Below are positions 29,607 to 38,600 of a DNA stretch of 64,000 nt, piece by piece. The stretch spans positions 559,943-623,942 of the forward strand of contig NZ_KQ948428.1 of NCBI RefSeq assembly GCF_001514065.1. Direction: 5' to 3'. Positions within the stretch are counted from its first letter, which is position 1. Every line of letters starts with the position of its first letter. The notes under the pieces were generated by a model. The model was not told where the DNA came from. It worked only from the letters and a program-made list of their open reading frames with translations, and ran no database searches. A program made the position numbers and the translations under genes. Source of the DNA: Streptomyces antibioticus. GTDB taxonomy: Bacteria; Actinomycetota; Actinomycetes; Streptomycetales; Streptomycetaceae.

Positions 29607-29891
29607 ATGATCAAGCTGATGTACCGAGGCGGAGCGGCCAACCTGCAACTCCTGGCGGAAGAGATCCGGGAATCCCCAGAACTGAACCGGCATTGCACGG
29701 TCGAAGTCACACACCGAGAGACACAGAGCAGTTCACTGCATCACGGGCAGTTGGCGGAAATTGCCATCTCCGTAGCGGCAGGAGTTGCCACCAACGGCCT
29801 GTACGACGCGATCCGGGATCTCATTGATCGAGCCCGTGACCGCGGCTCCGTGGAACCCATCGAGCCAATCGAAAACGAGAATGGCGAGTAG
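29607..29891 (+). CDS. Small EACC1-like (effector-associated) protein
   Basis: A 94-residue protein with an N-terminal alpha/beta part (LLAEEIRESPELNRHCTVEV) and a hydrophobic helix followed by a basic end (IAISVAAGVATNGLYDAIRD, LIDRARDRG). This layout resembles the effector-associated constant component 1 (EACC1) of actinobacterial NTP-dependent conflict systems, where such proteins lie next to an effector gene. The neighbour 25 bp downstream encodes an HExxH protein, in keeping with that idea. ATG 29607 is chosen; the upstream extension reads as non-coding. Family call is tentative. Confidence 0.5.
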   Translation: MIKLMYRGGAANLQLLAEEIRESPELNRHCTVEVTHRETQSSSLHHGQLAEIAISVAAGVATNGLYDAIRDLIDRARDRGSVEPIEPIENENGE

Positions 29892-29915
29892 CTGAAGCAG
29901 AGAACAGGATTCCCA

Positions 29916-31379
29916 ATGAACTCTCCGACCCTGCATAGTACGACCGGCGCTCAGCTAAATCTAAGAAGCCAGCTCCTATTCCACGACAACATGCGCGACA
30001 ATCCAAACGACCTAGTCACGTCACTCATGTCGTGGAACTTAGTCCATGCGCACGAGACGAGCCACTGGGCCCGATTCCACGGATCCACCATTGGCGTACT
30101 TCTCACGTTTCTCCGCGCTGCCCGAGACTCCCTGGCCGACTATTCAATCCGCCACCTCGACGGTAACGACCGATCCACTTTCGAGACGCGCCGCAACGAC
30201 GGCATTCCCCTCTTCGCCTGGAACCAGAGAGCAAGCGCCTACTCACTCGGAAGCGAAATAACCGACGACTGCCTCACATGGCTTTCCCTGCACCGCGCCT
30301 ACTCAATCCTCCTGGGCTTCGAGCCTCTCAACTGGTCGAAAATAAACCGGGAAGCAATGCAAGACTCACTGACCTTGGCTTTGCACACGACCTGGAGCCA
30401 ATGGGCAGGACGAGGAATGTTGCCTATGGGGAGTGAAGACTGCGCACACGTGCACAGTTTCGAACCCCTCCTTGGAGGCGACGAGCCGATCACTACACGG
30501 CTCCTCTTTGAGTGCGCAGGCCTATTGGACGAGGGGTATCTCTTCCGTGGTCCTTATCCGAAAATCATGGATCGAGGACTCCAGAGAATGTGGGAAATCA
30601 ACCGGAGAGGAGAATACGGGGCACCTTACCGCCTCGCAGAAGCCATCGCAGGCCGAAGTCTCTCTCATTCTGAAGTACTGACCCTCATCGACTTCGCCTT
30701 GAACCCACCATTGCCTGGCCTGCACAACGGCGTGCGCACCATTGACTGGCGCGAACTCTACCCGCCATACCGATTCCTCTTTGCCGCGGCAGAAATGGCA
30801 GAGGGGCAAAACTACAAGCATTCGGAGGCAATCAGCACACGGCCCACGATCGGCCACGTCAGCGACTTCTTCAGCACGGTCACTCGAGAGACCGATGTCC
30901 GCATGGGGTCGATCGATTGCCAACTGACCGAGGACTCGGACCTGCGTGACATCGCGGACCCTAAACGCTCCCTTGCGCAAAGGATGATGGGTATCCCACT
31001 TCTCTCAGCCGACCGACTTCACAGAGAGCGACACGCGGATATCAGATCAATATCTCACTTCGGCTCCTTGTTGATCGACATTGACGGATATCGCCTGCTG
31101 GACCCGGAAGCTCCTGACTACCCATGGTGGTTCTTCCCGCCGCTGAAAGTAATCAACGATGGAGTATACGGCTGGCCCGCCAAGCACCTTACTCTCGACG
31201 AAGCCACTGACCTGTTCATCGGCTGTGCCATCTCATCGGCATACGACGACGTCGTGCATGGGGTCGGCCCTCTTGGCCGCGATCACCTACCAGCGGCCCC
31301 ATTCCGCGAGCCAGACGAAACCGCAGCACTGAACGACATGGCCCGATATCACCTGGGAGTGAATATCGGATGGACGTAA
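29916..31379 (+). CDS. Uncharacterised HExxH-motif protein, possible metallopeptidase effector
   Basis: A 487-residue protein I do not recognise. It has one HExxH zinc-peptidase-like motif, HETSH at about residues 46-50 (HAHETSHWARFHGS). The rest is mixed helical with many Trp and aromatic residues and no signal peptide or membrane segment. The gene has clearly lower GC and more A/T third positions than its neighbours, pointing to recent acquisition. It follows the EACC1-like gene by 24 bases with CAGGA before its ATG, so both are probably one unit in which this is the effector. Whether it is a peptidase is unproven; a third zinc ligand could not be fixed by eye. Confidence 0.6.
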   Translation: MNSPTLHSTTGAQLNLRSQLLFHDNMRDNPNDLVTSLMSWNLVHAHETSHWARFHGSTIGVLLTFLRAARDSLADYSIRHLDGNDRSTFETRRNDGIPLFAWNQRASAYSLGSEITDDCLTWLSLHRAYSILLGFEPLNWSKINREAMQDSLTLALHTTWSQWAGRGMLPMGSEDCAHVHSFEPLLGGDEPITTRLLFECAGLLDEGYLFRGPYPKIMDRGLQRMWEINRRGEYGAPYRLAEAIAGRSLSHSEVLTLIDFALNPPLPGLHNGVRTIDWRELYPPYRFLFAAAEMAEGQNYKHSEAISTRPTIGHVSDFFSTVTRETDVRMGSIDCQLTEDSDLRDIADPKRSLAQRMMGIPLLSADRLHRERHADIRSISHFGSLLIDIDGYRLLDPEAPDYPWWFFPPLKVINDGVYGWPAKHLTLDEATDLFIGCAISSAYDDVVHGVGPLGRDHLPAAPFREPDETAALNDMARYHLGVNIGWT

Positions 31380-31445
31380 AGCGAGACAATCTCCGTCGGG
31401 TATCCCTCAGAACGCTTCGCCGAGGCCGGGAAGGCGTCGCCGCTA

Positions 31446-31579
31446 TCAGGCGTTGTCATCGTGGATCCGCGCCCCCAGGTCCTCCGCCCACTCCAGCGCC
31501 CACGTCTTGAGTTCTTCGATCTGCCGAGAGGTGAGCCCGTACGCGGCATAGTCCTCGTCCTCGTACCAGTGCGCACCGG
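31446..31579 (-). pseudogene. Out-of-frame C-terminal tail of the AbiEii gene
   Basis: This minus-strand frame, closed by TGA at 31446-31448, encodes AHWYEDEDYAAYGLTSRQIE, then ELKTWALEWAEDLGARIHDDNA, with normal GC-biased codons. It reads on directly from LCDRLTG, the end of the AbiEii frame, if one 8-bp unit of the CCGGTCAG repeat is removed. It is therefore the detached tail of that gene. Confidence 0.75.
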
Positions 31580-31598
31580 TCAGCCGGTCAGCCGGTCA
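31576..31598. repeat. Tandem repeat of CCGGTCAG (2.9 units) causing a frameshift
   Basis: CCGGTCAG at 31576-31583 and 31584-31591 is followed by CCGGTCA at 31592-31598. With one unit fewer the AbiEii frame would continue for about 42 more codons to a natural stop. Slipped-strand duplication is the simplest cause. Confidence 0.8.
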
Positions 31599-32113
31599 CA
31601 GAGGTCTTCAAGGCTGAACTCGTCGTGGGCACGGCGGCGGCCGAGAGATTCGAGGTCGGCTGTGGACCGGTGGCGGGAGGCAGCCTGGACGTCGATGAGG
31701 TCGCGGACGGTGCCACGGTCGGCGAGGGCGCGGACCTTGGTGCCGATCACGTCGTCGAGAGAGAGGACCGGGCCATAAGGGGTCTGGGCGGGTGGGGCCC
31801 AGAACGCCTCTTTGAGGACGTCGACCTCGCACTCCTCGCCAGTGGCCGGGTCGGTGACGAGGAACCGTCCGCTGAGCGGGTCGGTCTGGACATGCGTGGT
31901 CCGCCATCCGCGCGCTACGAGACCTGCTGTGAGGGAGGCGACGATCTCGTCCATCGGGGCGGGGTTCTCGGTGGCGACGTCGAGATCGCGGCTGAAGCGT
32001 TCGACCAGGCCGTGGGCCTGCACAGCGTATGCACCGGTGAGGACCAGAGGGTAGGGGGAGCCGAGGTCGAGGATGTCGGAGAGAAGACGCTCGTGGAGCG
32101 GGGTGAGCTTCAC
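31580..32113 (-). CDS. AbiEii/AbiGii-type nucleotidyltransferase toxin, C-terminally truncated by frameshift
   Basis: A 177-residue protein of the AbiEii nucleotidyltransferase family, toxin half of type IV toxin-antitoxin abortive-infection systems. The nucleotidyltransferase core is LVLTGAYAVQAHG, then FSRDLDVATE (catalytic Asp pair), and later VDVLKEAFW and LSLDDVIGTKVRALADRG. The frame stops at a tandem 8-bp repeat; the missing end lies out of frame at 31446-31579, and a repaired gene would encode about 219 residues. GTG 32113 overlaps the preceding stop as GTGA. Activity of the truncated form is uncertain, because the catalytic core is intact but the C-terminal helices are lost. Confidence 0.8.
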   Translation of the reverse strand: MKLTPLHERLLSDILDLGSPYPLVLTGAYAVQAHGLVERFSRDLDVATENPAPMDEIVASLTAGLVARGWRTTHVQTDPLSGRFLVTDPATGEECEVDVLKEAFWAPPAQTPYGPVLSLDDVIGTKVRALADRGTVRDLIDVQAASRHRSTADLESLGRRRAHDEFSLEDLCDRLTG

Positions 32114-32472
32114 GCAGCGGTCGCGTCAGCCGGAGCGGTGCGAGGGAGCTCGGGGAAAGCGTTCTCCCAGACCTCGCGGATGTAGGGGCTGACCAAGCGA
32201 CGCAGAACGGGCCACTGCTCGGTGAGCAGCCGGTGGTGAAGGAAGGTCGCCAGGTCATCACGCAGGCCCTCGGCGAGAACGGTCCGGTAGAGCGTCATGC
32301 GGGACTTCGGGCGGTCCAGGCTGTAGCTCGTCCGCCCTGACCAGACGATGTGAAGCGGCAGATCGACGGTGCCCTCGACGGGGCCGGCCAGCTCCTGCAG
32401 GCGCTCGGGCAGCCGACTGCGGTAGCGGTCCCGCAGCACCTCGGCGCGGGGGGCAGTGGTCGTCGCGTCCAT
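32110..32472 (-). CDS. Small protein upstream of AbiEii, possible antitoxin partner
   Basis: A 120-residue protein with no recognised domain: RYRSRLPERLQELAGPVEG, VDLPLHIVWSGRTSY, then a helical C-terminal half with LLTEQWPVLRRLVSPYIREV. It overlaps the AbiEii-type gene by a GTGA, so the two are translationally coupled. It lacks the winged-helix look of AbiEi, so the antitoxin role rests only on position. ATG 32472 has AGGAG upstream at long spacing. The 179 bp between it and the next gene (32473-32651) contain a weak coding-like frame only. Confidence 0.6.
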   Translation of the reverse strand: MDATTTAPRAEVLRDRYRSRLPERLQELAGPVEGTVDLPLHIVWSGRTSYSLDRPKSRMTLYRTVLAEGLRDDLATFLHHRLLTEQWPVLRRLVSPYIREVWENAFPELPRTAPADATAA

Positions 32473-32651
32473 GCATCCAGTATGGCTCCTAGAGGCGACG
32501 GCATGGGAGCAAGTCCTGAACGAGGACGCCTGGGCGGCTTCCGCGCGCTCCTCACCGAGCGGCGTGGCGCTCCCATGTCCGACGAGCTCCAGGAAGAGGC
32601 CCGACGCCAGCTGCTCGGGCGCAGTACGGCTGACGGCCGGGTGACGCGCCA

Positions 32652-33764
32652 TCACCGCGTTCGCACCCACCCCTCCAGCCCCTCCAGGTGCCGCGGCAGT
32701 CGGCTTCCCTGCCAACCCAGCACCAGCCGCTCCCGCGCCCGGGTGATCATCACGTAGTACGCCATGCGCACGGTCGCAGACGTGGGGTCGTCGGCGGAGT
32801 CGGACTCCGCGTCGGCGATGACGACGGTGTCGAAGTCAAGCCCCTTGGCACTGGCTCGATGGACGAGTACGACACCCGGGCGGGCAAGGTCGAGGTCACG
32901 GTAACGGCCGGAGGAAGCCGCCGAGCTGTAGAGCTGGGGCTCATGGGCGAGTCCGGCCCGTTCGAGGCGCCGCATCAGATCGGCGGCGGTGGGCAGGCGG
33001 TTGACGATCACGCCAATGCGCTGCCGCGGCTGTCGGCCGGCCATGGCCGCGATGTCGTCGGCGAGGTCCTTGACGGCGGCATAGTGGCGGACCACGGGCA
33101 GTGCCCCGCTGCGGAGGGGGATTTCGGGGCGGGAACCGCCCGTGCGGAAGTGTTCCGCCAGGGAGGCGATCTCGCGGGTGTTCCGGTGGTTCCCGGTGAT
33201 CTCAACCCGCGCTGTGGAACGGCCGAGGGCGTCGGTGATCTCGGCCAGGGTGGAGTTCGTCTCGGTGAGGCGCTGGCACTCGTCGGCGAAGACCGTGACG
33301 GAGGCAGCGGCAAGGCGTACCAGGCGGTAGAAGCCCTGCGGCAGGTCCTGGCCCTCGTCGATGACGAGATGAGGGGTCGCCGCATCGTCCTCGCCGAGGG
33401 TGGCGGCAGCTCGACGGGTGAGTTCCGTCCAGTCGAACCAGCCGTCCTCGGCGCGCGGTGCGTCGTGGCCGAAGTGGCGATGGATCCAGGTGTATCCGGT
33501 GGCGGCATCGACGGGCGCGCCGGGGACGGTGAGGCCCTGGAGGGTTCCGCGCAGGAGCTGGCGCAACAGGTTGGAGCGCGAGATCAGGAAGGTGGGGCGG
33601 CCCGTGAGCGAGAGGTGGACGGCGCGGTGCGCGGCGAGCAGGCTCTTGCCGCTGCCGGGCGGGCCGCTGACGACGTGGTTGCCGGTCAGCGGCAGGGCGT
33701 CCAGGCAGTCGCGCTGGGCGGAGGTGAGGTCCGGGTGCAGGACAGGGGTGTTCGCGGTGGTCAT
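32652..33764 (-). CDS. UvrD-type SF1 ATPase, last gene of the DrmA-DrmB operon
   Basis: A 370-residue superfamily-1 ATPase: Walker A GPPGSGKSLL near residue 30, Walker B LVIDEGQDLPQGF, motif III-like VFADECQRLT, motif IV-like TGNHRNTREI, and motifs V-VI ASAKGLDFDTVVIADA and YYVMITRARERLVLG. It is half the length of UvrD, lacking the 1B/2B subdomains, so it may be a DNA-dependent ATPase rather than a processive helicase. The ATG at 33764 has AGGG at a good distance; an ATG at 33773 would overlap the DrmB stop as ATGA. It takes the place where canonical DISARM has drmC. Confidence 0.78.
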   Translation of the reverse strand: MTTANTPVLHPDLTSAQRDCLDALPLTGNHVVSGPPGSGKSLLAAHRAVHLSLTGRPTFLISRSNLLRQLLRGTLQGLTVPGAPVDAATGYTWIHRHFGHDAPRAEDGWFDWTELTRRAAATLGEDDAATPHLVIDEGQDLPQGFYRLVRLAAASVTVFADECQRLTETNSTLAEITDALGRSTARVEITGNHRNTREIASLAEHFRTGGSRPEIPLRSGALPVVRHYAAVKDLADDIAAMAGRQPRQRIGVIVNRLPTAADLMRRLERAGLAHEPQLYSSAASSGRYRDLDLARPGVVLVHRASAKGLDFDTVVIADAESDSADDPTSATVRMAYYVMITRARERLVLGWQGSRLPRHLEGLEGWVRTR

Positions 33765-33769
33765 GGGTG

Positions 33770-35653
33770 TCATCCCTGGACGATGGCGGCGGCGGACTCG
33801 CGGCTCGCAGTGAGGATGTCGGTGAAGTAGCCGGGTACGCGGGCGGAGCCGACGACCAGGGCACGGTCGAGCAGGGTGTTGCCGGTCTGGCAGCTGGTCT
33901 CCGGCAGCAGCGTGCAGGCATGGCAGGCGGCCCGGTTGAGGTTGCCAAAGCCCTGGCCGGTGTGCTCGGCACACAGCGGGTCGGCGGAACACCAGGCGGC
34001 CGCCTCCAACATGCGGATGAGCGTCTCGGCGAAGAGCGGTGCCTCGCCCTGCCGGACCAGGCCGCCGAGGGTGCCTTCTGCGTCACCGGCGGCCGTGTAG
34101 ATCAGCAGTCCGTGCTGGCCGTACTCGGGGCGGCCGTAGACGCGTTCGCGCAGGCTGGCGGTGGTGTAGCCGGAGTCGAAGGACAGCTGGCGGATGAGCA
34201 GGTGCGCGACGGTGTGCAGGAGCAGGAAGCGGGGCGAGAGTTCGCTGCCGGTCGTCTCGGCGAGCTGTTCGTCGCGGAACGACGCGTCGAGGTCCGTACG
34301 GACACCCAGGACGTGGGCCTGCACGCGCGGGTCGTTCTCCCAGGCGCTGAGGCGCTGTTCGTCGAGGGTAAGGACGATGCCCTCGCCGTAGACCTCGGTC
34401 GCGGGGAGCCAGCGCAGACGGCCGGTGGTGTCGGCGGGAACGAGGGTGCCGCCCGGGGAGTGGCGGCGGAAGCCGGTCAGGGCACGGACCTCACGCAGGC
34501 GGTCGGCCAGGACGATGCCGCCGATGTGGGCGTCGAGGGTGGCCCAGGGTTCCTCGTTCTCGCCGTCGAGGCCGAGTCCACCACGGCGGATGGCGAACTC
34601 TGGTGTTGCTTCAGGAAGTTGCACGGCGTCGAAGGCGTACCACTCGTCGCGGCTCAGGTCGACCTTCCCGGACTTTCCGAACTCCTGCCGGTCGGGGGAC
34701 GGCTGCGCGGGGGCACCTGTGGCTTCCGCAACGAGCTGGTCGATGAGGCTGTCCGGGGCCTCGGTGTCCTCCTTGATCATGTCGCGGAGGTTGTCGGCCC
34801 TGGGCTTGCCGAGCGCTTTGAGCATGAGCGGCCAGTAGTCGTGGCCGAGGACGGCTTCGGCCAGGTTCCGCTCCGCGCGCGGGGCTTCGGCGGTCTGGGG
34901 GATGTCGAGGGCCGAGTAGACGACCGGGTAGTACACGTTTCCGGCGGTGCGCTGCACGTTGTGCACCTGGTGGCCGCAGGAAACCCTCGCGTCCCAGTGC
35001 TGCCAGGGGTTGCGGCCCGAGCATCGTCCGGTCTGGGGACCGAGGACGTCGAGCAGGTCGCGCTCGGCGCCGCAGGGCTTGCCGCCCTCCCTGATCGCGT
35101 CGCAGCGCACCGAGAGCGCTTCGAGTCCGGAGGCACGGTCGGCGACGCGGAAGCTGAGCCGACGCGCCTTCCAGGCATCCTTCGACTCGGAGCAGGAGTC
35201 CCGCAGTTCGGGCGCGAGCTTGGAGTGGGCCCAGTACCACCAGTCGACGTCGTCGAGGTGCCCGTCCGGGCAGATACGGACGAACCGCATCGGGGTGAGC
35301 CGGGGTGCCGCGGCGCAGGACGTGCAGACGGGCGGCTCGCCCGGCTTCTCGTGCTCGCGCAGAAAGCGGACCATGGCCCGGCAGGAGCCGCAGAACAGCC
35401 AGCCGGGGAAGCGCACATAGGGCACGCCGGGGCGATCGACCTTGTCGTAGCGGTCGTTGAGGGTGTGGGGCGCGGCGAAGAACCCCTTGACGCCGAGGCG
35501 GGTGGCGAGCCGGTCAGAGGAGACGGGGGTCTTGATGTCCGGCCACTTCTCGATACCGGCGGCGACGAACGACTCGCCCTGGACGTCGAGTACCGCACCC
35601 ACGCCGAACGGCAGCACGGTCTGCGCCTGGCGGACCCGGAGTTTGCGCTTCAC
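33770..35653 (-). CDS. drmB: DISARM DrmB-like DUF1998 protein
   Basis: A 627-residue DUF1998 protein, the DrmB component that works with the DrmA helicase in DISARM. The start MKRKLRVRQAQTVLPFGVGA resembles DrmB N-termini. Zinc ribbons follow (CGSCRAMVRF...CTSC, near 88-110, then ICPDGHLDDVDW), and the C-terminal DUF1998 block has RFLLLHTVAHLLIRQL, GGLVRQGE and the cysteine motif AACHACTLLPETSC near 590. GTG 35653 overlaps the DrmA stop as GTGA and follows GGAGCAGGAAA. DUF1998 carries the zinc site that DrmA itself lacks, consistent with a two-protein helicase. Confidence 0.85.
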   Translation of the reverse strand: MKRKLRVRQAQTVLPFGVGAVLDVQGESFVAAGIEKWPDIKTPVSSDRLATRLGVKGFFAAPHTLNDRYDKVDRPGVPYVRFPGWLFCGSCRAMVRFLREHEKPGEPPVCTSCAAAPRLTPMRFVRICPDGHLDDVDWWYWAHSKLAPELRDSCSESKDAWKARRLSFRVADRASGLEALSVRCDAIREGGKPCGAERDLLDVLGPQTGRCSGRNPWQHWDARVSCGHQVHNVQRTAGNVYYPVVYSALDIPQTAEAPRAERNLAEAVLGHDYWPLMLKALGKPRADNLRDMIKEDTEAPDSLIDQLVAEATGAPAQPSPDRQEFGKSGKVDLSRDEWYAFDAVQLPEATPEFAIRRGGLGLDGENEEPWATLDAHIGGIVLADRLREVRALTGFRRHSPGGTLVPADTTGRLRWLPATEVYGEGIVLTLDEQRLSAWENDPRVQAHVLGVRTDLDASFRDEQLAETTGSELSPRFLLLHTVAHLLIRQLSFDSGYTTASLRERVYGRPEYGQHGLLIYTAAGDAEGTLGGLVRQGEAPLFAETLIRMLEAAAWCSADPLCAEHTGQGFGNLNRAACHACTLLPETSCQTGNTLLDRALVVGSARVPGYFTDILTASRESAAAIVQG

Positions 35654-38600
35654 TTTCCTGCTCCCGTCACGGTGATCTGGCACTCGCGGTCCACGCTGCG
35701 CATCGAGTTGAGGGTCTCCCACAGGCCGTAGCGCTGCTCGAACACCTTGAGCAGGTTGTGCTGGCCCTTGCCTTGGCTGCGGTAGTAGAGGTCCTTGCCC
35801 TCGGCTGCGGCGGCGCCGGCCTGCCGATACCAGTCGTCCAGGAGGTAGCCGAGTTCGGCCCGTACATCGGCGCGTACGGTGTCGGCTCCCGCGGCTCCGT
35901 ACTCGGCGGTCGCGGCACGCTCGGCCAGGGTGTCGGCGATCCGCCCCGCCTCCTCCTTGTGGTCGGTGATGCGTCCGGCCCGGTTCTCGGCGGCCAGGCC
36001 GAGCCGGTGGCGGACCAGGATGACCAGCACAGCGTGCAGGGCGCGGCGGCGGGCGGGCAGTGACCATGGAGTGACACTGGCGGGTTCGACGTAGCGGTAG
36101 AGCGCCCGGTGATAGTCCATGAAGGTCTCGTAGTGGGACCGGTCGCGCGGGCGTGTGGCGTTGAAATAGGTGACGACGAGTCCGGGCACCCGGTGACGGC
36201 CGACGCGGCTGGTGGCCTGGATGTACTCGGCGGTGGTCTTGGGCTGGCCCTGCATGAGCATGTACGCGAGCCGCTTCACGTCGACGCCGACGGAGAGCAT
36301 GTTGGTGCACGGCAGGAACGACACCGACCGGGGGTCCGTCCAGGGCTGTTCGAGGCGGTCGAGGAGGATGGGCTGCTCGGCGCGCGGCAGGTTGCTGGTC
36401 AGCTCCTGTACGTCGCCGTCGCCGAGCGCGCGCACGCCGACGCCCTCGTCAAGTCCCCGGAGCTGGGCGGGGATGTCGTCACCGGCCGCGGTGACGGTAC
36501 GGCCGAGCTCGCGCAGGCTGTGGTGGTAGGCGACCAGGGTCCAGTAGGCGTCGCGGTGTTCCTCGGGGAGCTGGTGAACGCCCTGGAGCATGGCCGCTGT
36601 GGTGGCGACGGCGCCGCGGCCCGCGGTGTGGCCCTGTGCCATGACACCGAGGTAGAGACGGCCGGGGCTGCCGGTGTCGGGGACGGCGAAGAAGCTGTCG
36701 CGGGCGTCGAGTCCGGACGGCGGAAAGAGCTGGACGTCCTGGTAGTGCAGGGCGCGGACCTGTTCGGCGGAACGCCGGATGGTGGCCGTGGCGGCGACGA
36801 CCTTGGGCGGGCGGCCGTCGGGGTCGGTGCAGAGCTCCAGGACGGCCGCCTCGTAGAGGCCGACCGTGGTGCCGAGCGGTCCGGTGAGCAGGTGCAGCTC
36901 GTCCTGGATGATCAGGGACGGGGGCCGGCGGCCGGTGCCCGCGCCGAAGAGGCGGCCGGAGTCGGGCTCCCAGGCGAGCCGGGCGAACTTGTCGACGGTG
37001 CCGAGGACGAACGTGGGCGGATCCTCGTAGAGGTGCTGGTCGACGACGGCGACGGGCAGGACGTCGTGGAAGGCGCACTCGTCGCGGGTGCAGTGGAAGG
37101 CGAACTCGTCGGCCTCGGCGCGGACTCCGTAGTCGGAGCGGACGCTGGACCAGGTGGGTGGCAGGATGCGGGTGCCACACCATGGGCAGCGATCGAGGAT
37201 GAAGACGTCCTCGGGGTGGCTGGCCGCTCGCTGCTCCTCGAAGGCGACTTTGGCCGCCTCGAACTTGTTCGGGGTGGTGGTGTCACCGACCCACAGGCCG
37301 ATGGTGATGGGTTCACCACCGAGGCCGAGTCCGGGTTCGGTGCGGCGGAGGTGCTCCAGGGCGCAGATCGTGGTGGCGGCGCGCTGGAACTGCTGGGTGG
37401 TGAGCAGGCTGAGCGTGTAGCGGCTGATCACGGTGGTCCCGCCGCCCTCGCCGCGGATCCGGCGCAGGGCGATGGTGAAGGCCGCCAGGAGCAGATAGGC
37501 CTCGGTCTTGCCACCACCGGTGGGGAACCAGATCAGGTCGGTGGTGTCGCGGTCCTGGTGGCCGGGATCGGCGACGCCGTCGAGGGCGAGGAGGAAGAAG
37601 GCGAGCTGGAAGGGGCGCCAGGTGGCTCCGAGGTCGACGGGCGGGTCGAGGGCCACGGCATTGGAGCGGAGCCGTCTCTGCCCGGCCTGGTCGGGGGCGG
37701 AGTGCCGCATCTGCAGCAGCATGGCGCGCTGGGCGATGCGGAAGGCGTCGAGGAGTTCGGGGCGGTCGGGGTCGCACAAGGTGCGCACGCCGGCCTCGAT
37801 GCGGGTGACGGCCTGGCGGACGCGGGCCAGGATCCGCTCGGCTGCTTCCTGTCCCCAATCCGGTACCTCGACCGAGCGCTGGCCCACGTACCAGGCGTGG
37901 TAGCTGGCGGCGAACTCGGCTAGCTCGTCCCGGAGTTGGTCCCTGCCGACGGCTGGGTCGGCCAGGTGGGAGATCGTGAGCGCGGGGGCGTCGAGCGGGC
38001 CGCCGGCCCGGACGGTGGGTACTTCGGCTCGGGGCAGAGCTTCACAGGTGAGGAGTTCGACACCACCATGTGCGCCGTGGTCCTCGCGGACGGCGCAGCC
38101 GTGACCGACCGCGTGGGTGACAACATGCCGGTATTGGAGGCGCAGTTCGCGTTCCTCGGGATCGCGGCTGGCGAGCCGCACACTGGGATACGGCAGCACG
38201 GCGCCGTCGGCGGGGCGGACGCTGAGCCGGCACTGGAACAGCATGTCGTCCCAGTCCGGCGCCTTGTCGTCGGCACCATCGTGATGCTTCTCGTTGACCA
38301 GGGCCACGGTGAGGAGGGTGCCCGCGCCGTAGGAGCGGCGGGTCAGCCGGATCTTGGCGCGGCCTTCGAAGACGGGCACCTCCTCCCGGTCGGGGCCGAT
38401 CGTGTGGGCCTCGGGCGGGAGGGGGATGCGCTGCCAGCGTCGCCCGCGCCCGGGCTCGTTGCGCTGCGTCTCGTAGCGGGCGGCGGCACAGCTGACCTCG
38501 ACGTTCACGGCATCGGTGTAGAAGCTGATGCCGAGGGACGCGGGCAGCCAGCTGTTGGTCTCGGGCACGGGATCGGTGGCCGGGTCCACGTCGGGGGCGT

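Noticed and set aside
36109-37923. 604-codon plus-strand frame inside drmA
   Set aside because: Gly/Val/Glu-rich shadow of drmA with no recognised domain.
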